DNA of 64,000 bases from Eriocheir sinensis (taxonomy: Eukaryota; Arthropoda; Malacostraca; Decapoda; Varunidae): positions 8,927,490 to 8,991,489 of the forward strand of contig NC_066544.1 in assembly GCF_024679095.1 (NCBI RefSeq). The letters are read 5' to 3'. The notes beneath the pieces were generated by a model, which worked only from the letters and a program-made list of their open reading frames with translations, did no database searches and was not told the origin of the DNA. How positions within the stretch are numbered: position 1 is the first letter of the stretch; each line of letters begins with the position of its first letter. The position numbers and the translations under genes are program-made. Positions 1 through 12,591 of this stretch are shown here, one piece after another.

Positions 1-3000
1 CACCACCACCACCGACTTCTCATGCTGACTCTAGCACCATACAGCACTCACAGAATCACCACCACTCTGATACACAGCCCTCCACTCAGCAGCATCACAG
101 TAACACCAGAAACACTCAGACACAGCATGGGATCATTTCTAAAACAGCAGCATCTTCAGTATCACAGCATTTTGCACCACCACCGAGACAACCACAACAC
201 ACAGCCAACACTCGACGCACCAAACCACCACAGACGCCACAGCACCAGAGCAACCAAACACACACACAGTACCAGGACTTCCTACCACAGCATCAATATC
301 ATAACTATTACAGTTTACCAGCCCCCAACAATAAGGTCACAATGATTACAAGTACCCCAAAGACATCGAGCCGCCCATCATCATCATCAACAGCACCACA
401 GCAGCAGCAACAGACCCCTAACGCAGCAGGGAACGACCTCAACGCCACACTCTTTCCTTGGCTGCATTCCGACTCGAGCCTGAATTTGTCCTATCAGGGG
501 AGTGCCTACAACGACCTCAGTGGCGATGGCAGTATTGTAGACCACGAGGAGGTAAGTAGTAGTAGTAGTAGTAGTAGTAGTAGGAGGAGGAGGAGGAGGA
601 GGAAACATGGAAACATGGACTAGCAGGCAGCAGAAAGCCTGTTGGCTCATTACTAGGCTGCCTGCGTTCAGTGATTTAATCAATCCGTTTGCCATAGGAG
701 TGGCTTGCAGGGAAGGAGTAAAGCACTTGTGTACCTACTCTTGGGAACGTTCAGTTCACACCCGTTGCAGCAAAGTGGCGATCAATGCGTTTCTTGAAGG
801 AGTTGATGGTTTCTGCGCTAACCACTTCTGCAGGAAGGCTGTTCCAGTGGCGAACAACTCTATTCGAGAAATAACTCCTGCCGATGTCGGTATTGCATCG
901 CTTTGCTTGAATTGTTTTTCCGTTGTTTCTTGTTCTCAGGTTAGTTTGTACCGTGAAGAGTTTGGAGTGATCAAAGTTGCTGAGCTTGTTCAGGTACTTA
1001 AAGACTTGTATCATGTCTCCCCGCAGTCGTCTCTTTTCCAACGTGAAGAGGTTGAGTCGCTCGAGTCGTTCTTCATAGGGTTTCGTCCTCAGTGATGGTA
1101 TCATCTTCGTGGCGCGGCGCTGTACTCTCTCAAGTAATTCAATGTCTTTCCTGTAATTAGGAGACCAGAATTGCACGGCGTATTCCAGGTGGGGCCTTAC
1201 CAGCGAATTATACAAGGATAACATAACTCCCGGCGTCTTGTATTCGAAGTTTCTCAATATGAACCCAAGCGGAGGAGGAGGAGGAGAATTATAGCTTCCT
1301 TTACATATATAATCTTTCTTTTTTTATATTGATTATCATGGTTGTAGTTTTTTTAATGTCGAGGATTTTTAGCATTTGCCTTTTTCCTCATTATTTTGTA
1401 ATTGGTACATTTTTTTCATACTTTTGTCTGGTATTTTATTCATACATTGCCTTCCTACAGAAAAATAACTTACTCCTATCTTTTATCTTCAGGTTGTGAC
1501 CACGAGCTGTGACGATGAAATAAAAGCCGAGGAGAAGAAAATGGGTGCTGAGGGAGGTGCTAAAAGAGGCTTCAATATGGAGTGTAATGGTTATGATGCC
1601 ACAGAATATATGCAGTGTGCTGGAAACAGGGGATACGGTAACTGTGTAGACTATGGTGGTGGTGACAGTGTTAACGAAGGTGATGGGCTAGGGGATTCTG
1701 CTGGTAACGGTGGGAGTGAAGAGGTGGACCTTTTCTCTGCTATCAGCCCCACCTATGACACTAATGCATTCGATAAGACGGGGACTCAGCACTTCACCCC
1801 GCAGAACACCAACTCTCTCGGGCAGGTCATCTCTTCGGCTGATGAGAAGGTTAGAACTCGTTGGCAGGAGGCGTTTACTTCCCTACATTCTTCTTCTGCA
1901 CGGGGGCAAGTTCTTGTGTTTCTTTTGTGTGTGTTCATTATTACACGGGGAAATGTTGTTGGTGGTGGGACGAGTTGTTTTGGAATTTATTGGATGAACA
2001 CTAGTTTGATTCAGTTCAACTCGATTCTTGTGGAAATTCTCTTTATGAAGTTATGCAATTCCATTCATCGACTATGGAATATACGTTACATACTTCAGCA
2101 CTGCGGCACATCTATAATTTATAATGCTACCCCCACTGAACTTAATGTTATTCCTGATATTGATGTTTATTTATTTTGCTCCTATCATCGAAATAATTGT
2201 AATGACTTGATATGTGTTTCGTAAGGTAACAACTCGATTAGTGGGCTCTAACTAGTGATTAATCGTGACGAGTACTGAGTACCTGTGCCTGACGGTGAGT
2301 TACTTCCCCAGGATAATCATCAGCTGCTGAACTACGACTCCAGCAGCTCAGATGACTTTCCCGACCCATCCACCACCTCCCTGGGCGCTGCACCTCTATC
2401 ATCACTACCTTTGGCACCGCCGCCGCCGCCAGCTCCAGCGCCATCTTCAGGTAAAATGCATAGAATATTCTCAATGTTGTTTGGTTGTTATTCACACTGT
2501 AGGAAGTTGTGAAGTACCAATCAACGCACTGGGTTAGGAAGACTTACTTTTTTACTATTTATTTAAGTGTCATTTATTCATCGTAAATTTTCCTTACTTT
2601 TGGATGCTGCATGGTTGTTGTGTTCTTTTGTTTTATCATGTTTGTGGTGGAGAGCATTGACACGCCGTGAATAACAATTACTACCCTAACACACACACAT
2701 ACAAAAAAAAGTCCAGTCATCTTACACACCCATCACTTACACAGCCGTGAGTGGGAGCGAGTGGGTGATGATGAACAACGAACACAGACAAGGAAACACC
2801 ATCACGAGAACCTTAAACAAACCACCCGCCAACACACAACTCATCCAACACCACCAGAACATCACCCAATATGCCGCCAACACCAGCACTGCAGCAGGGC
2901 GCCAGCAGGAGGTAGGACCCATGAAATCCCGGACAGTGGTGGTGGCTGCAGTGGCGCCCTCAACCCTCATTCCCTCATACAGACCCGAAGCCGCAACCCC

Positions 3001-3415
3001 TAACGTCAGGATAACACCTTGGAGGTCCATGATGCCCCCGGAGAGACGCCCAGTGGGTAAAGGAAAGGGGAAGAACAAGGGAGCCACTGGGGTAAAGGAT
3101 AACAAAATGATAATGAACCCAACTCACACCCTTGCAGAACACCAGCTCGCTCACTCCTCCACAGCCTTCCATAGTACAACCCAAGACATGAGGGTCCCCT
3201 TAGATGCCCCCCACAACATATCGACACCTCAGGGAAACTTCAGCTTTCAGACCCCAGTGGGAGGATCGAAGAGGAAGCTTGAGGATGAGGAGGGGAGGGA
3301 TGGGTCTGTGAGGGTCAAGCGGTTTCTAGTGCCCTTCCCGACCCCTGCACCCAAGCTCGTTCTGTTTAATTCCAGTAAGGGGAAGCTCCGCGCCAATCTG
3401 TCTGTTACCGTGTGA
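1..3415 (+). CDS. Unrecognised Q/H/S/P-rich, probably nuclear protein, C-terminal 571 residues (5' end outside window)
   Basis: Four exons read as one open frame: 3-551 (open from the window edge, no start needed), 1493-1849, 2312-2450 and 2745-3415, ending in TGA. Junctions agree in phase: GAG|gtaagt to ttcag|GTT in phase 0, AAG|gttaga to cccag|GAT in phase 0, and TCAG|gtaaaa to cacag|CC in phase 1. Exon 1 is rich in Gln, His, Thr and Pro, with a CAG/CAA run and a serine run. Exon 2 is acidic and Gly-rich and ends with a DLFSAISPTYDTNAFD segment. Exon 3 has an S-rich acidic patch (YDSSSSDDF) followed by a Pro/Ala run. The last exon carries basic patches (GKGKGKNKG; SKRKLEDEE followed by RVKR) that look like nuclear localisation signals. 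The composition resembles the disordered part of a transcription regulator, but the folded domain must lie upstream of the window and I do not recognise the family. Exon structure is well supported; function is unknown. Confidence 0.72.
556..602 (+). repeat. (AGT)n then (AGG)n microsatellite at the start of an intron
   Basis: Immediately after the exon 1 donor (552) there are about nine AGT/GTA units followed by about eight GAG units. A further GGA/GAG run sits at 1268-1288, so the LINE fragment at 751-1257 is flanked by triplet repeats. Confidence 0.8.
751..1257 (-). mobile_element. LINE reverse transcriptase C-terminal fragment
   Basis: The frame is open for 168 residues on the - strand. 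It contains the conserved post-catalytic block of non-LTR retrotransposon RTs (LYNSLVRPHLEYAVQFWSP, then ERVQRRATKMI) and the C-terminal RHWNSLPAEVVSA..NSFKKRID motif. The RT catalytic core is absent, so this is a 5'-truncated copy. It lies in an intron of the gene at 1-3415, in antisense orientation. The intact frame suggests a fairly recent insertion. Confidence 0.85.
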
Positions 3416-3843
3416 TGATGATGATGGTAATGGTAATGGTGGTGGTGTGGATGGTTGTATGGGAGAGAGTGATGATGTTGATGGTGATGGGGAAGTGCTG
3501 TATATGATAGTGATGGAACATTGTAAGGCGAGGGTGGTGGTGATGACGACGATGATGATGGATAGTGAAAATGGTAATGCTGCTGCTGATGATGATGGTG
3601 AAAGTGTTGGTCGGTGAAAATGGTATTGTGGATGATGATAATGATGATGATGATGAAAAAGTGGTGGTGATGGTGGCGATGGTTTTTATGGGCAGTAGTG
3701 GTGAATGTTGTGGTGGTGATGGTGATGGAATTAGTGGGGAAGGTGGTGGTGATGGTTAGGGTGATGTAGGTGAGTGATGAATACAGTGAGTGAGTGTGAT
3801 GGAGTTATGTTCTTTTAACGGTAGGGATGGTAATGTAATGGTG

Positions 3844-3845
<2 letters not shown>
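3416..3845 (+). repeat. Degenerate GATGGT/GGTGAT-rich tract
   Basis: This imperfect trinucleotide/hexanucleotide stretch (ATG, GTG and GAT units) follows directly on the stop codon of the preceding gene, so it probably forms part of its 3' UTR. Confidence 0.6.

Positions 3846-3911
<66 letters not shown>
3846..3911 (+). repeat. (CT)n microsatellite
   Basis: Uninterrupted CT dinucleotides. Between here and 5.2 kb I see only AT-rich non-coding DNA and the dinucleotide runs listed separately. Confidence 0.95.
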
Positions 3912-3917
<6 letters not shown>

Positions 3918-4215
3918 CTGACCGCAAAATTAAAGGTAAATTTATGTCAATGATTTTATTTGTTTCAGGAATTCCACAGATTTGATTCCTACTTTAACAT
4001 ATTTTTTTTCCTGTTTATATTCGTTCATTAATCAGTTTACTTATTTATTCAATGATCAGTACTTACACTTTCTTATTTATTCAGTGATCACTTATGTTTT
4101 CTGATGGTTATATTGTTATGCAGGAAATTCATGGCGCTATCTTTTCTTCATTTTAGTTTAGTATAAATAGGAAGTGTATGAATGGATAGGCAGAGGTATA
4201 CCTAAATGAATGTAT

Positions 4216-4216
<1 letters not shown>

Positions 4217-4272
<56 letters not shown>
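4217..4272 (+). repeat. (GT)n microsatellite
   Basis: Uninterrupted GT dinucleotides of about 56 bp. Confidence 0.95.
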
Positions 4273-4276
<4 letters not shown>

Positions 4277-4597
4277 GTTTTTTTCATTGTAATATCTTTT
4301 TTTTTTTTTTTTTACCTAATAACCACAGCAAGATGACGCAGACTACATGTAATTAGAAATACAGGTAGTAATTAGAAATACAAGTTGAAGTAAATTTATG
4401 TTCATTAAACGAGGAAGTATTATTATAATAGGATAGGAGTAAGATTAAAACAATACAAATATGAGTGTTTTTGGAAATTACTTTTGATAACAGTAGAGTC
4501 GTGGCAAAGACGGTGTGTATATATTTTTTTCTATTTTACTAAATCTGTATGAGCCAAATAAATCTAAATGTTTGGCTACTATAAGTTTGATAAATTG

Positions 4598-4771
<174 letters not shown>

Positions 4772-5194
4772 TGATGATAATGACGACGTTGAGTGATGTC
4801 AGTAATAATCCACCAAAATTTATGTATATTGAAAATGAGGTCCCGTGATGCAGTCTTCCGATCAGGCGGCGGTGCGGTATTGTGCCGGTGTTGGGAGAGC
4901 AAGCACCATGCCTCATGCTTAACGGCAGGGTCAACACGAAGCCAAGAGGGGAAGGGTGGAGGAGAGGGACTGGGAAAGGGGTGGACTGAGAAACCAGGAC
5001 TTCCGATTACCTTTTTTTTTCTAGCAGTATGTTAATTTTTCACGCTACGGTAAAAATCTTATTTCACCAGCCGGGCACGAGCGTTATATTTTTTTCTTTT
5101 TTTCTTCCTGAATGTGGCAACCATAATTTCAGACACCACTCCTCACATGATTGTGTTGTACTGTTACTTACTTTTTTCGCTCCCCCTACCGATG

Positions 5195-6860
5195 ACAAGT
5201 GGCCCCATGCAGTCGTGGACTACTACGTGTGGGGGGGCTCCACTCACACAGCTCTCCTGGACAGTGCAGTCAGGCTCTGCGTCTCATCAACACTCCTCCT
5301 CTTACTGATAGCCTTCTGCCTCTTAAATTCCGCCGCCATGTTGCATCTCTTTCTATCTTCTATCGATATTTTCTTGCTAACTGCTTTTCTGAACTCGCTA
5401 ACTGGATGCCTCCTCCCCTCCAGCGGCCCCGCTGCACACGACTTTCTACTCATCAATCAATCAATCAGTGGGGGCATACGCCGGGGGGCGCGTCGCCTCG
5501 CCCACCCTACGACGCCAAGCCCGGGGGTCCCTCCGGGCGAGTCTCCATGCAGGCCCCCTTCCCAACCCGAGTACCTCCCGGCAGGATCTATCGACTTGCT
5601 CCAGCCACGAACTCCGTGGGCGTCCCCTTGGCCTCCTCCACTCAGGATTGTCTCTTACAGAGACAACCCGATAAGCAGGATCAGCTTCCAGAAAACGTGC
5701 CACGTGCCCGTATAGCCGGAGTTGGCGTTGATGGACTATGCAGGTAATATATGTCGAATTAGTCCCACGAAGTAGTCGCCGGTTTGACACAAAGTCATTC
5801 CAGCGATATCCCATGATTCTGCGTAGACACTTATTACCAAAGACATCAATCCGCCTCTCCAAGTCCCCATTTAGTGTCCATGTCTCACAACCATAGAGTA
5901 AGACAGGGAGCACAAGGGACTTGAAGATCCGGATCTTTGTCCTTCTGCACAGGTATCGACAACGCCATATACTCGTGTTGAGCGAGTCCATAACACCGTG
6001 GGCCAGACCAATCCGCCGTAAGACTTCCTGGCCAGACTCACCGTTGTTATGAACTACGCTACCAAAATACGTGAAACTTTCTGAGATCTCAACGTCCTCG
6101 CCACACGCATGAACATGCGAACTGTACTGTGTCATCCAGCAAGCCTCCAAACACCTGTACCTTGGTCTTGGCCCAGGAGACCTGGAGTCCCAATTAACGG
6201 CTTCGCCTCCTCGTGCAGTGCCGCGAGAGCCATCACCAAAACCTCCAGCGACTCCGCCAGGATTACTGCATCATCAGCAAAAACAAGGTCAGTGACCCTG
6301 GTATTGCCAATGGATGCTCCGCAATGACTCTGGCCCACAATTCTGCCCAGCACCCAGTCCATAAAAGAGTTGAAAAGCGATGGGGCAAGGACACAGCCCT
6401 GCCTCACTCCCGCATTCACAGGAAAGAAGCTGGACAAGCCCCCCCCCCCACCACACACACACACACACTTCACAGCACTCTCTGTCCCAGAATACAGGCC
6501 AGTCAGCAGACCAATAGTCCTCGCAGGAATCCCACGGAGTCGCAGAAGACCCCAGATTCCAGATTCTACTCATGCTCATCCCTATACTGTCCAAACCCCT
6601 TATGCAAGAGTTAGCCAGCATCTCCATTCTTTCATCCCGTTCACTGGTAAACTCTGGAACAGCCTTCCTTCATCTGTATTTCCTCCTGCCTATGACTTGA
6701 CCTCTTTCAAGAAGAGTGTATCAAGACACCTCTCCACCCGAAATTGACCTCTCTTTTGGCTACTCTTTACTGTTATCTATTATGGGAGCGGCGAGTAGCG
6801 AGCTAGTTTTTGGTACTCTTTTTCTTGCCCTTGAGCCGTGTCCTTTGACGTAAAAAAGAA

Positions 6861-6865
<5 letters not shown>
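5195..6865 (+). mobile_element. Jockey-like LINE 3' end, split by a nested insertion
   Basis: The first part (5195-5453) carries the RT C-terminal region in shifted frames (VWGGSTHTALLD, then SLLPLKFRRHVASLSIFYRYF, then RPRCTRLST). The second part (6574-6747) continues with HPYTVQTPYARV and SFIPFTGKLWNSLP and ends in TGA. The 3' UTR runs to an A-rich end, where (TA)n begins at 6866. The frame is exactly continuous if bases 5454-6563 and one 10-bp duplicate are ignored, so this is one element with a later insertion. It is 5' truncated and has a frameshift near 5260. Confidence 0.85.
5454..6563 (-). mobile_element. RTE-like LINE, 5' truncated, inserted into the jockey-like copy
   Basis: Read on the - strand, the element begins within the RT domain. 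It includes the block NAGVRQGCVLAPSLFN and the catalytic FADDA motif near 6250-6300. After a frameshift near 6140 it continues with VLLYGCETWTL, RRIMGYRWNDF and GRPRSSWLEQVD to the end of the ORF. The 3' end is a short (TTGA)n tail, seen on the + strand as the caatcaatcaatc run at 5454-5466. It is flanked by the 10-bp direct repeat TTCTACTCAT at 5444-5453 and 6564-6573. Frame breaks show the copy is dead. Confidence 0.88.

Positions 6866-6941
<76 letters not shown>
6866..6941 (+). repeat. (TA)n microsatellite
   Basis: An uninterrupted TA run at the 3' end of the jockey-like element, as if it grew from the element's A-rich tail. Confidence 0.95.
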
Positions 6942-6943
<2 letters not shown>

Positions 6944-7172
6944 TTTGATTTTGGTTACTTAGGACGGGAGAAGCAATGTAAAAATTTGTTCATTATCGGG
7001 GCGAGTAAAACATTTATAGCTGTCTGATTTATTTGGCTAAGAGTAACATTCCTTTTGTTTTTGGTTACCTAGGATGGGCAAGGAAATGAGTTACTTCCTT
7101 TTCTTGATGACGTGAGGCGCGGCGAAGCAGGGGCGGGGAGGTGGCCGCGGCGGGGGACAAGCCTAGTCACGG

Positions 7173-8304
7173 TTACCCCCGGGGGAAGCAGGGGCAGCAC
7201 AGGCGATGTCCGCCTCCTCCCCCGCGCGCGAAGGCACCGTCAAACCTGGTGATCTCCGTGATGATGGTGGTGATGCGCGTGATGGTGGGGCGGCAGGGGC
7301 AGCAACGGGAGTGTGGATCAGCCGCCCGCTCCACCCGGGACTCCGCCATGGACGAGAACAGGTCCATGGGGATGCCCTGGGGAAAAATTCGTGTTGTAGT
7401 GGTGCAGAACTGGCACGGAGGATGTATGGCACTACTACTTCTACTACTACTACTACTAAGAACAATAACAACAACGGCAACAACAACTTTTACTCTTCCC
7501 CTAGACATTTCGAAAGCATTCGACAAGGTCTGGCACAAGTCTTTGCTTTCTAAATTTCCTTCCTACGATTTCTATCCCTCTCTCTGTTCTTTCATTTCCA
7601 GTTTCCTTTCCGGCTGTTCTATCTCTGCTGTGGTAGACGGTCACTGTTCTTCCCTTAAACCTGTCAACAGTGGTGTCCCGTAGGGCTCTGTCCTATCTCC
7701 CACTCTCTTACTGTTGTTCATTAATAATCTTCTTTCTACAACAAACTATCCTATCCACTCTTATGCTGATGATTCTACTTTGCATTCTACTCAACATTAT
7801 TTTACAGAAGACCCTCCCCACAGGAGTTACGTGATTCCAGGCTGAAGGCTGTAGAACGCCTGACCCCAGACTTGGCTAATATATCCGATTGGGGCAAAAG
7901 GAACTTGGTGTTCTTTGATGCCTCAAAAAGTCAGTTTCTCAACCTATCAACTCGACACAATTTTCCAAACACCTATCCCGTATTCTTCGACAATACTTAG
8001 CTGTCACCTTCTTCTACAATAAACATTCTCGGTCTATCCTTAACTCAAACTCTTAACTGGAAATTTCATGTCTCTTCTCTCGCTAAATCAGCTGCCTCGA
8101 GTTCGGCGTTCTGTATCGTCTCCGCCAGTTCTTCTCCCCCTCACAGATACTGTCCATATACAGGGGCCATGTCCGCCCTCGTATGGAATCGGTCAAGGGG
8201 CCGTTCCTGTGTCTGCAAGGAATTGGAGTGTTCGCATGACGTACCTCCACCTGCAGGAGGCACACGGCGGCCAGCAGCAGCAGCAGCGGCAGGAAGGTCT
8301 TCAT
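7173..8304 (-). CDS. Small secreted peptide precursor with two CCPC motifs, two exons, 87 aa
   Basis: Exon 1 is 8304-8245 and codes a textbook signal peptide (MKTFLPLLLLLAAVCLLQVE), ending GAG|gtacgtc. Exon 2 is 7376-7173, entered through a tttttccccag|GGC acceptor in the same phase (0) and ending in TAA. The mature part has about 67 residues: an acidic/amphipathic start (IPMDLFSSMAESRVERAADP), CCPC at 45-48, a Thr/Ile-rich middle (RPTITRITTIITEITRF, residues 49-65), a Gly run at 72-76 and a second CCPC at 80-83, then FPRG. Only six cysteines are present, all in the two motifs. A TATA box and an initiator lie upstream. Size, secretion signal and cysteine content resemble arthropod antimicrobial peptides, but I do not recognise the family and do not assign that function. 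The 868-bp intron holds a LINE fragment in antisense orientation. Confidence 0.68.
7497..8168 (+). mobile_element. Jockey-like LINE RT fragment (degenerate)
   Basis: The + strand shows DISKAFDKVWHKSLLSKFPS, then SFLSGCSISAVVDGHCSS and NSGVP, with TAG in place of the usual Gln codon. It then has GSVLSPTLLLLFINN and SYADDSTLH in shifted frames. It belongs to the same family as the copy at 5195-6865 but covers an earlier part of the RT. Stops and frameshifts make it a relic. It lies in the intron of the CCPC peptide gene. Confidence 0.85.
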
Positions 8305-8354
8305 CTTGAGGGCAGGGAAGGAGAGTTTGTGTCGCTTCGAGGACTGAGGACGTC

Positions 8355-8389
8355 TGATGCCCAGGGTCGCCGAATGCTACGTATATATA
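8355..8389 (-). promoter_or_regulatory. TATA box and initiator of the CCPC peptide gene
   Basis: On the - strand a TATATATA box begins at 8389. A TCAGAC initiator has its A at 8355, so the spacing is 34 bp. The predicted 5' UTR is about 50 nt to the ATG at 8304. Confidence 0.55.
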
Positions 8390-8771
8390 CCCCTAGCAGC
8401 TGAGACAGAACTTGCTGGCCGGCAGGTTTCTTGATCATGTCCCACAGCGTAACGCAGCGCCCGGGGGCATATTTCAGGATGTGTTGATTCGCTAACCTTC
8501 AAACGCCTTCTTGGGTGTTGTCCCGATGGCCGCCACTCACGAGGAAGCCGGACGTTCTTCCAAGAATTACAACGGAGGAGTTGAATAATAGGAAGACGAA
8601 ACAGAGGTGTCACGAACATCGATGTACAACGTATAGGTATAAATGGACGTATATTTGTGTTATGTGTTATGAGAATATGGTAACAGCAAGGTTAATTTGA
8701 GCTAATGTAGCTATGTACTGTGAATTCAGATACGTTAGTTTTCTTAGATATTGATCAAGTTTTACATTTCT

Positions 8772-8873
8772 TCTTTTTCCTTTCTTCTTCTTCTTCTTCT
8801 TCTTCTTCTTCTTCTTCTTTCTGTTGTTGTTGTTGTTGTTGCTTCTTCTTCTTCTTTTTCTTCTTCTTCTTTC

Positions 8874-8913
<40 letters not shown>

Positions 8914-9061
8914 GCTTCTTCTTCTTCTTCTTCTTCTTTTTCTTCTTCTTCTTTCTGTTGTTGTTGTTGTTGTTGCTTCTTCTTCTTCTTCTTCTTCTTC
9001 TTCTTTTTTTTCTTTTTCTTCTTCTTCCTCTTCTTCTTTTTCTTCTTCTTCTTCTTCTTCT
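8772..9061 (+). repeat. Compound (TTC)n / (TTG)n microsatellite
   Basis: Alternating blocks of TTC and GTT triplets repeat as a higher-order pattern: TTC block, ctttctgttgttg block, TTC block, at least three times. Long ORFs here are low-complexity artefacts. Confidence 0.9.
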
Positions 9062-9292
9062 ATGGCGCTCTTACCTTGCTACTCACAACATAACAAGAAC
9101 AGCCAAACAGCAAACAAATCTTTCAACGTTCTTAGAAAACTATATAATATCAACAGCTTGAGGCAAGACTTTCGTAATCTTATATAATATTTGTTTTTCT
9201 TTCCCTTTTTTTTCATTTTGAAGGACGACCAGCCAGGTTGCCCAAGTAGGAAAGTTTGAAAGTATGGAAATTTACCGATGAGGTTGCGTAAT

Positions 9293-9350
9293 GCTGCGGA
9301 GATGAGCACCAAGGCCATACGTAGCCATAGCGTATGCCCCTACTTGATCT
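9293..9350 (+). repeat. Short dispersed repeat leading into a microsatellite, copy 1
   Basis: The core GGAGATGAGCACC.AGGCCA...AGC.TAGCGTATGCCCC recurs at 43999-44062 and 54356-54413 in the same orientation. Here it runs into a (TAC)n tract. It is probably the 3' end of a retroelement family that carries simple-repeat tails. Confidence 0.7.
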
Positions 9351-9400
<50 letters not shown>

Positions 9401-9830
9401 TTACTACCATTACCACTACTACTACTACTACTACTACTACCTCTTTTCTGCATCCTCTCTCCCTCCTTTCCTTCCTTTCTTCCTTCCTTCCTTCTTCCCT
9501 TCCTTTTTTACTTCCTTCCTTGTTTGCCTTGTTTCCTACATTTGTTCTTCCCATTTTTTTTTTCTCTTCTTCGTCTACCTTGTCGTTGCCTTTTTTTCTT
9601 CCTTCCTTCCTTCCTTCCTTATTTTTCTTTCTTCCTGCCTTCCTTTCTCTTGTTTTCCTCTCCCTCTTCCTTGTCGTTTCCTCTTTTCCTTCCCCTCTTT
9701 CCTCCACTTCTCTTTTCGTAGTTGTTTTCTGTTTGTCTTGCTCTTCCTATTTCATTCTCTTTCCTGCGTCTCCTCTTTCTCTTCCTAATACTTTTCCTTT
9801 TATCTCTTTTTCTTCGCCTTCTCTGCATTA
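9348..9830 (+). repeat. (TAC)n microsatellite followed by a pyrimidine-rich tract
   Basis: A (TAC/CTA)n run to about 9441 is followed by about 390 bp of nearly pure C/T with (CTTC)n stretches. I see nothing gene-like in 9830-10200. Confidence 0.85.
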
Positions 9831-10199
9831 TGTGAGGAGGGGGTGGTGGAGGATGTGGAGTGGAGTGGAGGGGGAGGGGATGGAGGTGGAGGTGGAGTGG
9901 ACGGGGAGAAGGGGAGAGGAAGGAGGCCTGGCTGTGAGAGGTGAACCGGTCTTCTGATATTTTTTTTGTTTCCTTCCTCTAGGAAATGTTTTGAAGGACA
10001 GCGTGCATGGGGAAGTATCACATGCTCTCCCGCCGGGCCCTACTACATACCTTTCCTAGAGTGTGAGAATATATTTGTTACTGAAACATAATTGCGACGA
10101 AAGAGAAAAAAGAGAAAAATGCAGTCAGTGGGCGCTTGTTACTATGAAGTCCTGTGTAGTCTTATAAGAGTTCCTACTTGCTATAAAAAAAAAAAGTGA

Positions 10200-10460
10200 T
10201 GTCCTTCATGATTCTGTTCTTGGACCACTGATGTTCATAATTCACATCAATGAAATCGATGTTGTATTCATCAATATCATTACTAGATTTGCTGGGGGCA
10301 CGAAGCTTAAAAGGCAACATCTTCATAAAGACTTGTAAGGTTTGTGTAGAATTTCAGCTTGGTCTGATCAGTGGTAGATACCGTTTAACATAAATAAATG
10401 TCAGATGCAGATTCTTCAAAGTGGAACAAATGATACAAGATTGATTATGCAATGTGCGAT
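10200..10460 (+). mobile_element. LINE RT fragment, degenerate
   Basis: The + strand translation shows SVLGPLMFIIHINEIDVV, then a decayed active-site block (FAGGTKLK, where related elements have FADDTKL). A broken WSDQW..PFNINKCQM segment follows. Several stops are present. Confidence 0.7.
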
Positions 10461-10472
10461 GTAGGCTACAGA

Positions 10473-11727
<1,255 letters not shown>

Positions 11728-11789
11728 ACTCAAAAGCCAACATTAATGTATTCCAATAGTGTAGTGATTTATTACAGAATTCCACCAAG

Positions 11790-12334
11790 CTATAGTCGAT
11801 CGACTTTAACTTTAGCCCTGTGGCTTGGCCCGGGGAAACCCCCATTGTTTACACATCTAGCGATGACCTGCGCATGGCGATCTGTCTCACTGTTAGTCTG
11901 TACGTTATCTATTTATGAAATATGCATATATTCATAGTACGACTGCATGGTGTTATGAATGGCTAGAGATCTGAGGGAAAGACAATGACTCTGTAAACCT
12001 TCCATTTCACTTGGCAACGTGGCTCATGTGATGGTGCCGCACCACTCACCCTTCCGCTACCACGAAAGACTCACGTAGGTCTCAATCTCGCGTCCTGCAC
12101 AGGCAAGCAAAAAATATTATATATAACCATACCTGTCAAGTCTTACGTTTTTTGCGTAAGTCTTACGTAATTTCGGTGATTTTCAAGTCTTACGGCGTAA
12201 GTTGAAAATCTTACGTTTTTTTCTCCGCTTGCGATGTTTTTTCTTTAATATGTTTGTTTTAAACAATTTGAAATATATCGTACGCGCCATATTTAAATTC
12301 ATGTGAGCGTGCTGAGTAACGGTTACTGTTACGG

Positions 12335-12395
<61 letters not shown>

Positions 12396-12541
12396 AGGGG
12401 GGGGGTACCTCGTGCACCCTGCTTGAGTCCGTCGGAACCATACCTGTCAAGTCTTACGTTTTTTATTCACAAACTTATGGTCTCTAACGCAAAATCTTAT
12501 GGCAAGACACCACAGTAGCTTAACAGGTATACGTATAACGT

Positions 12542-12591
<50 letters not shown>

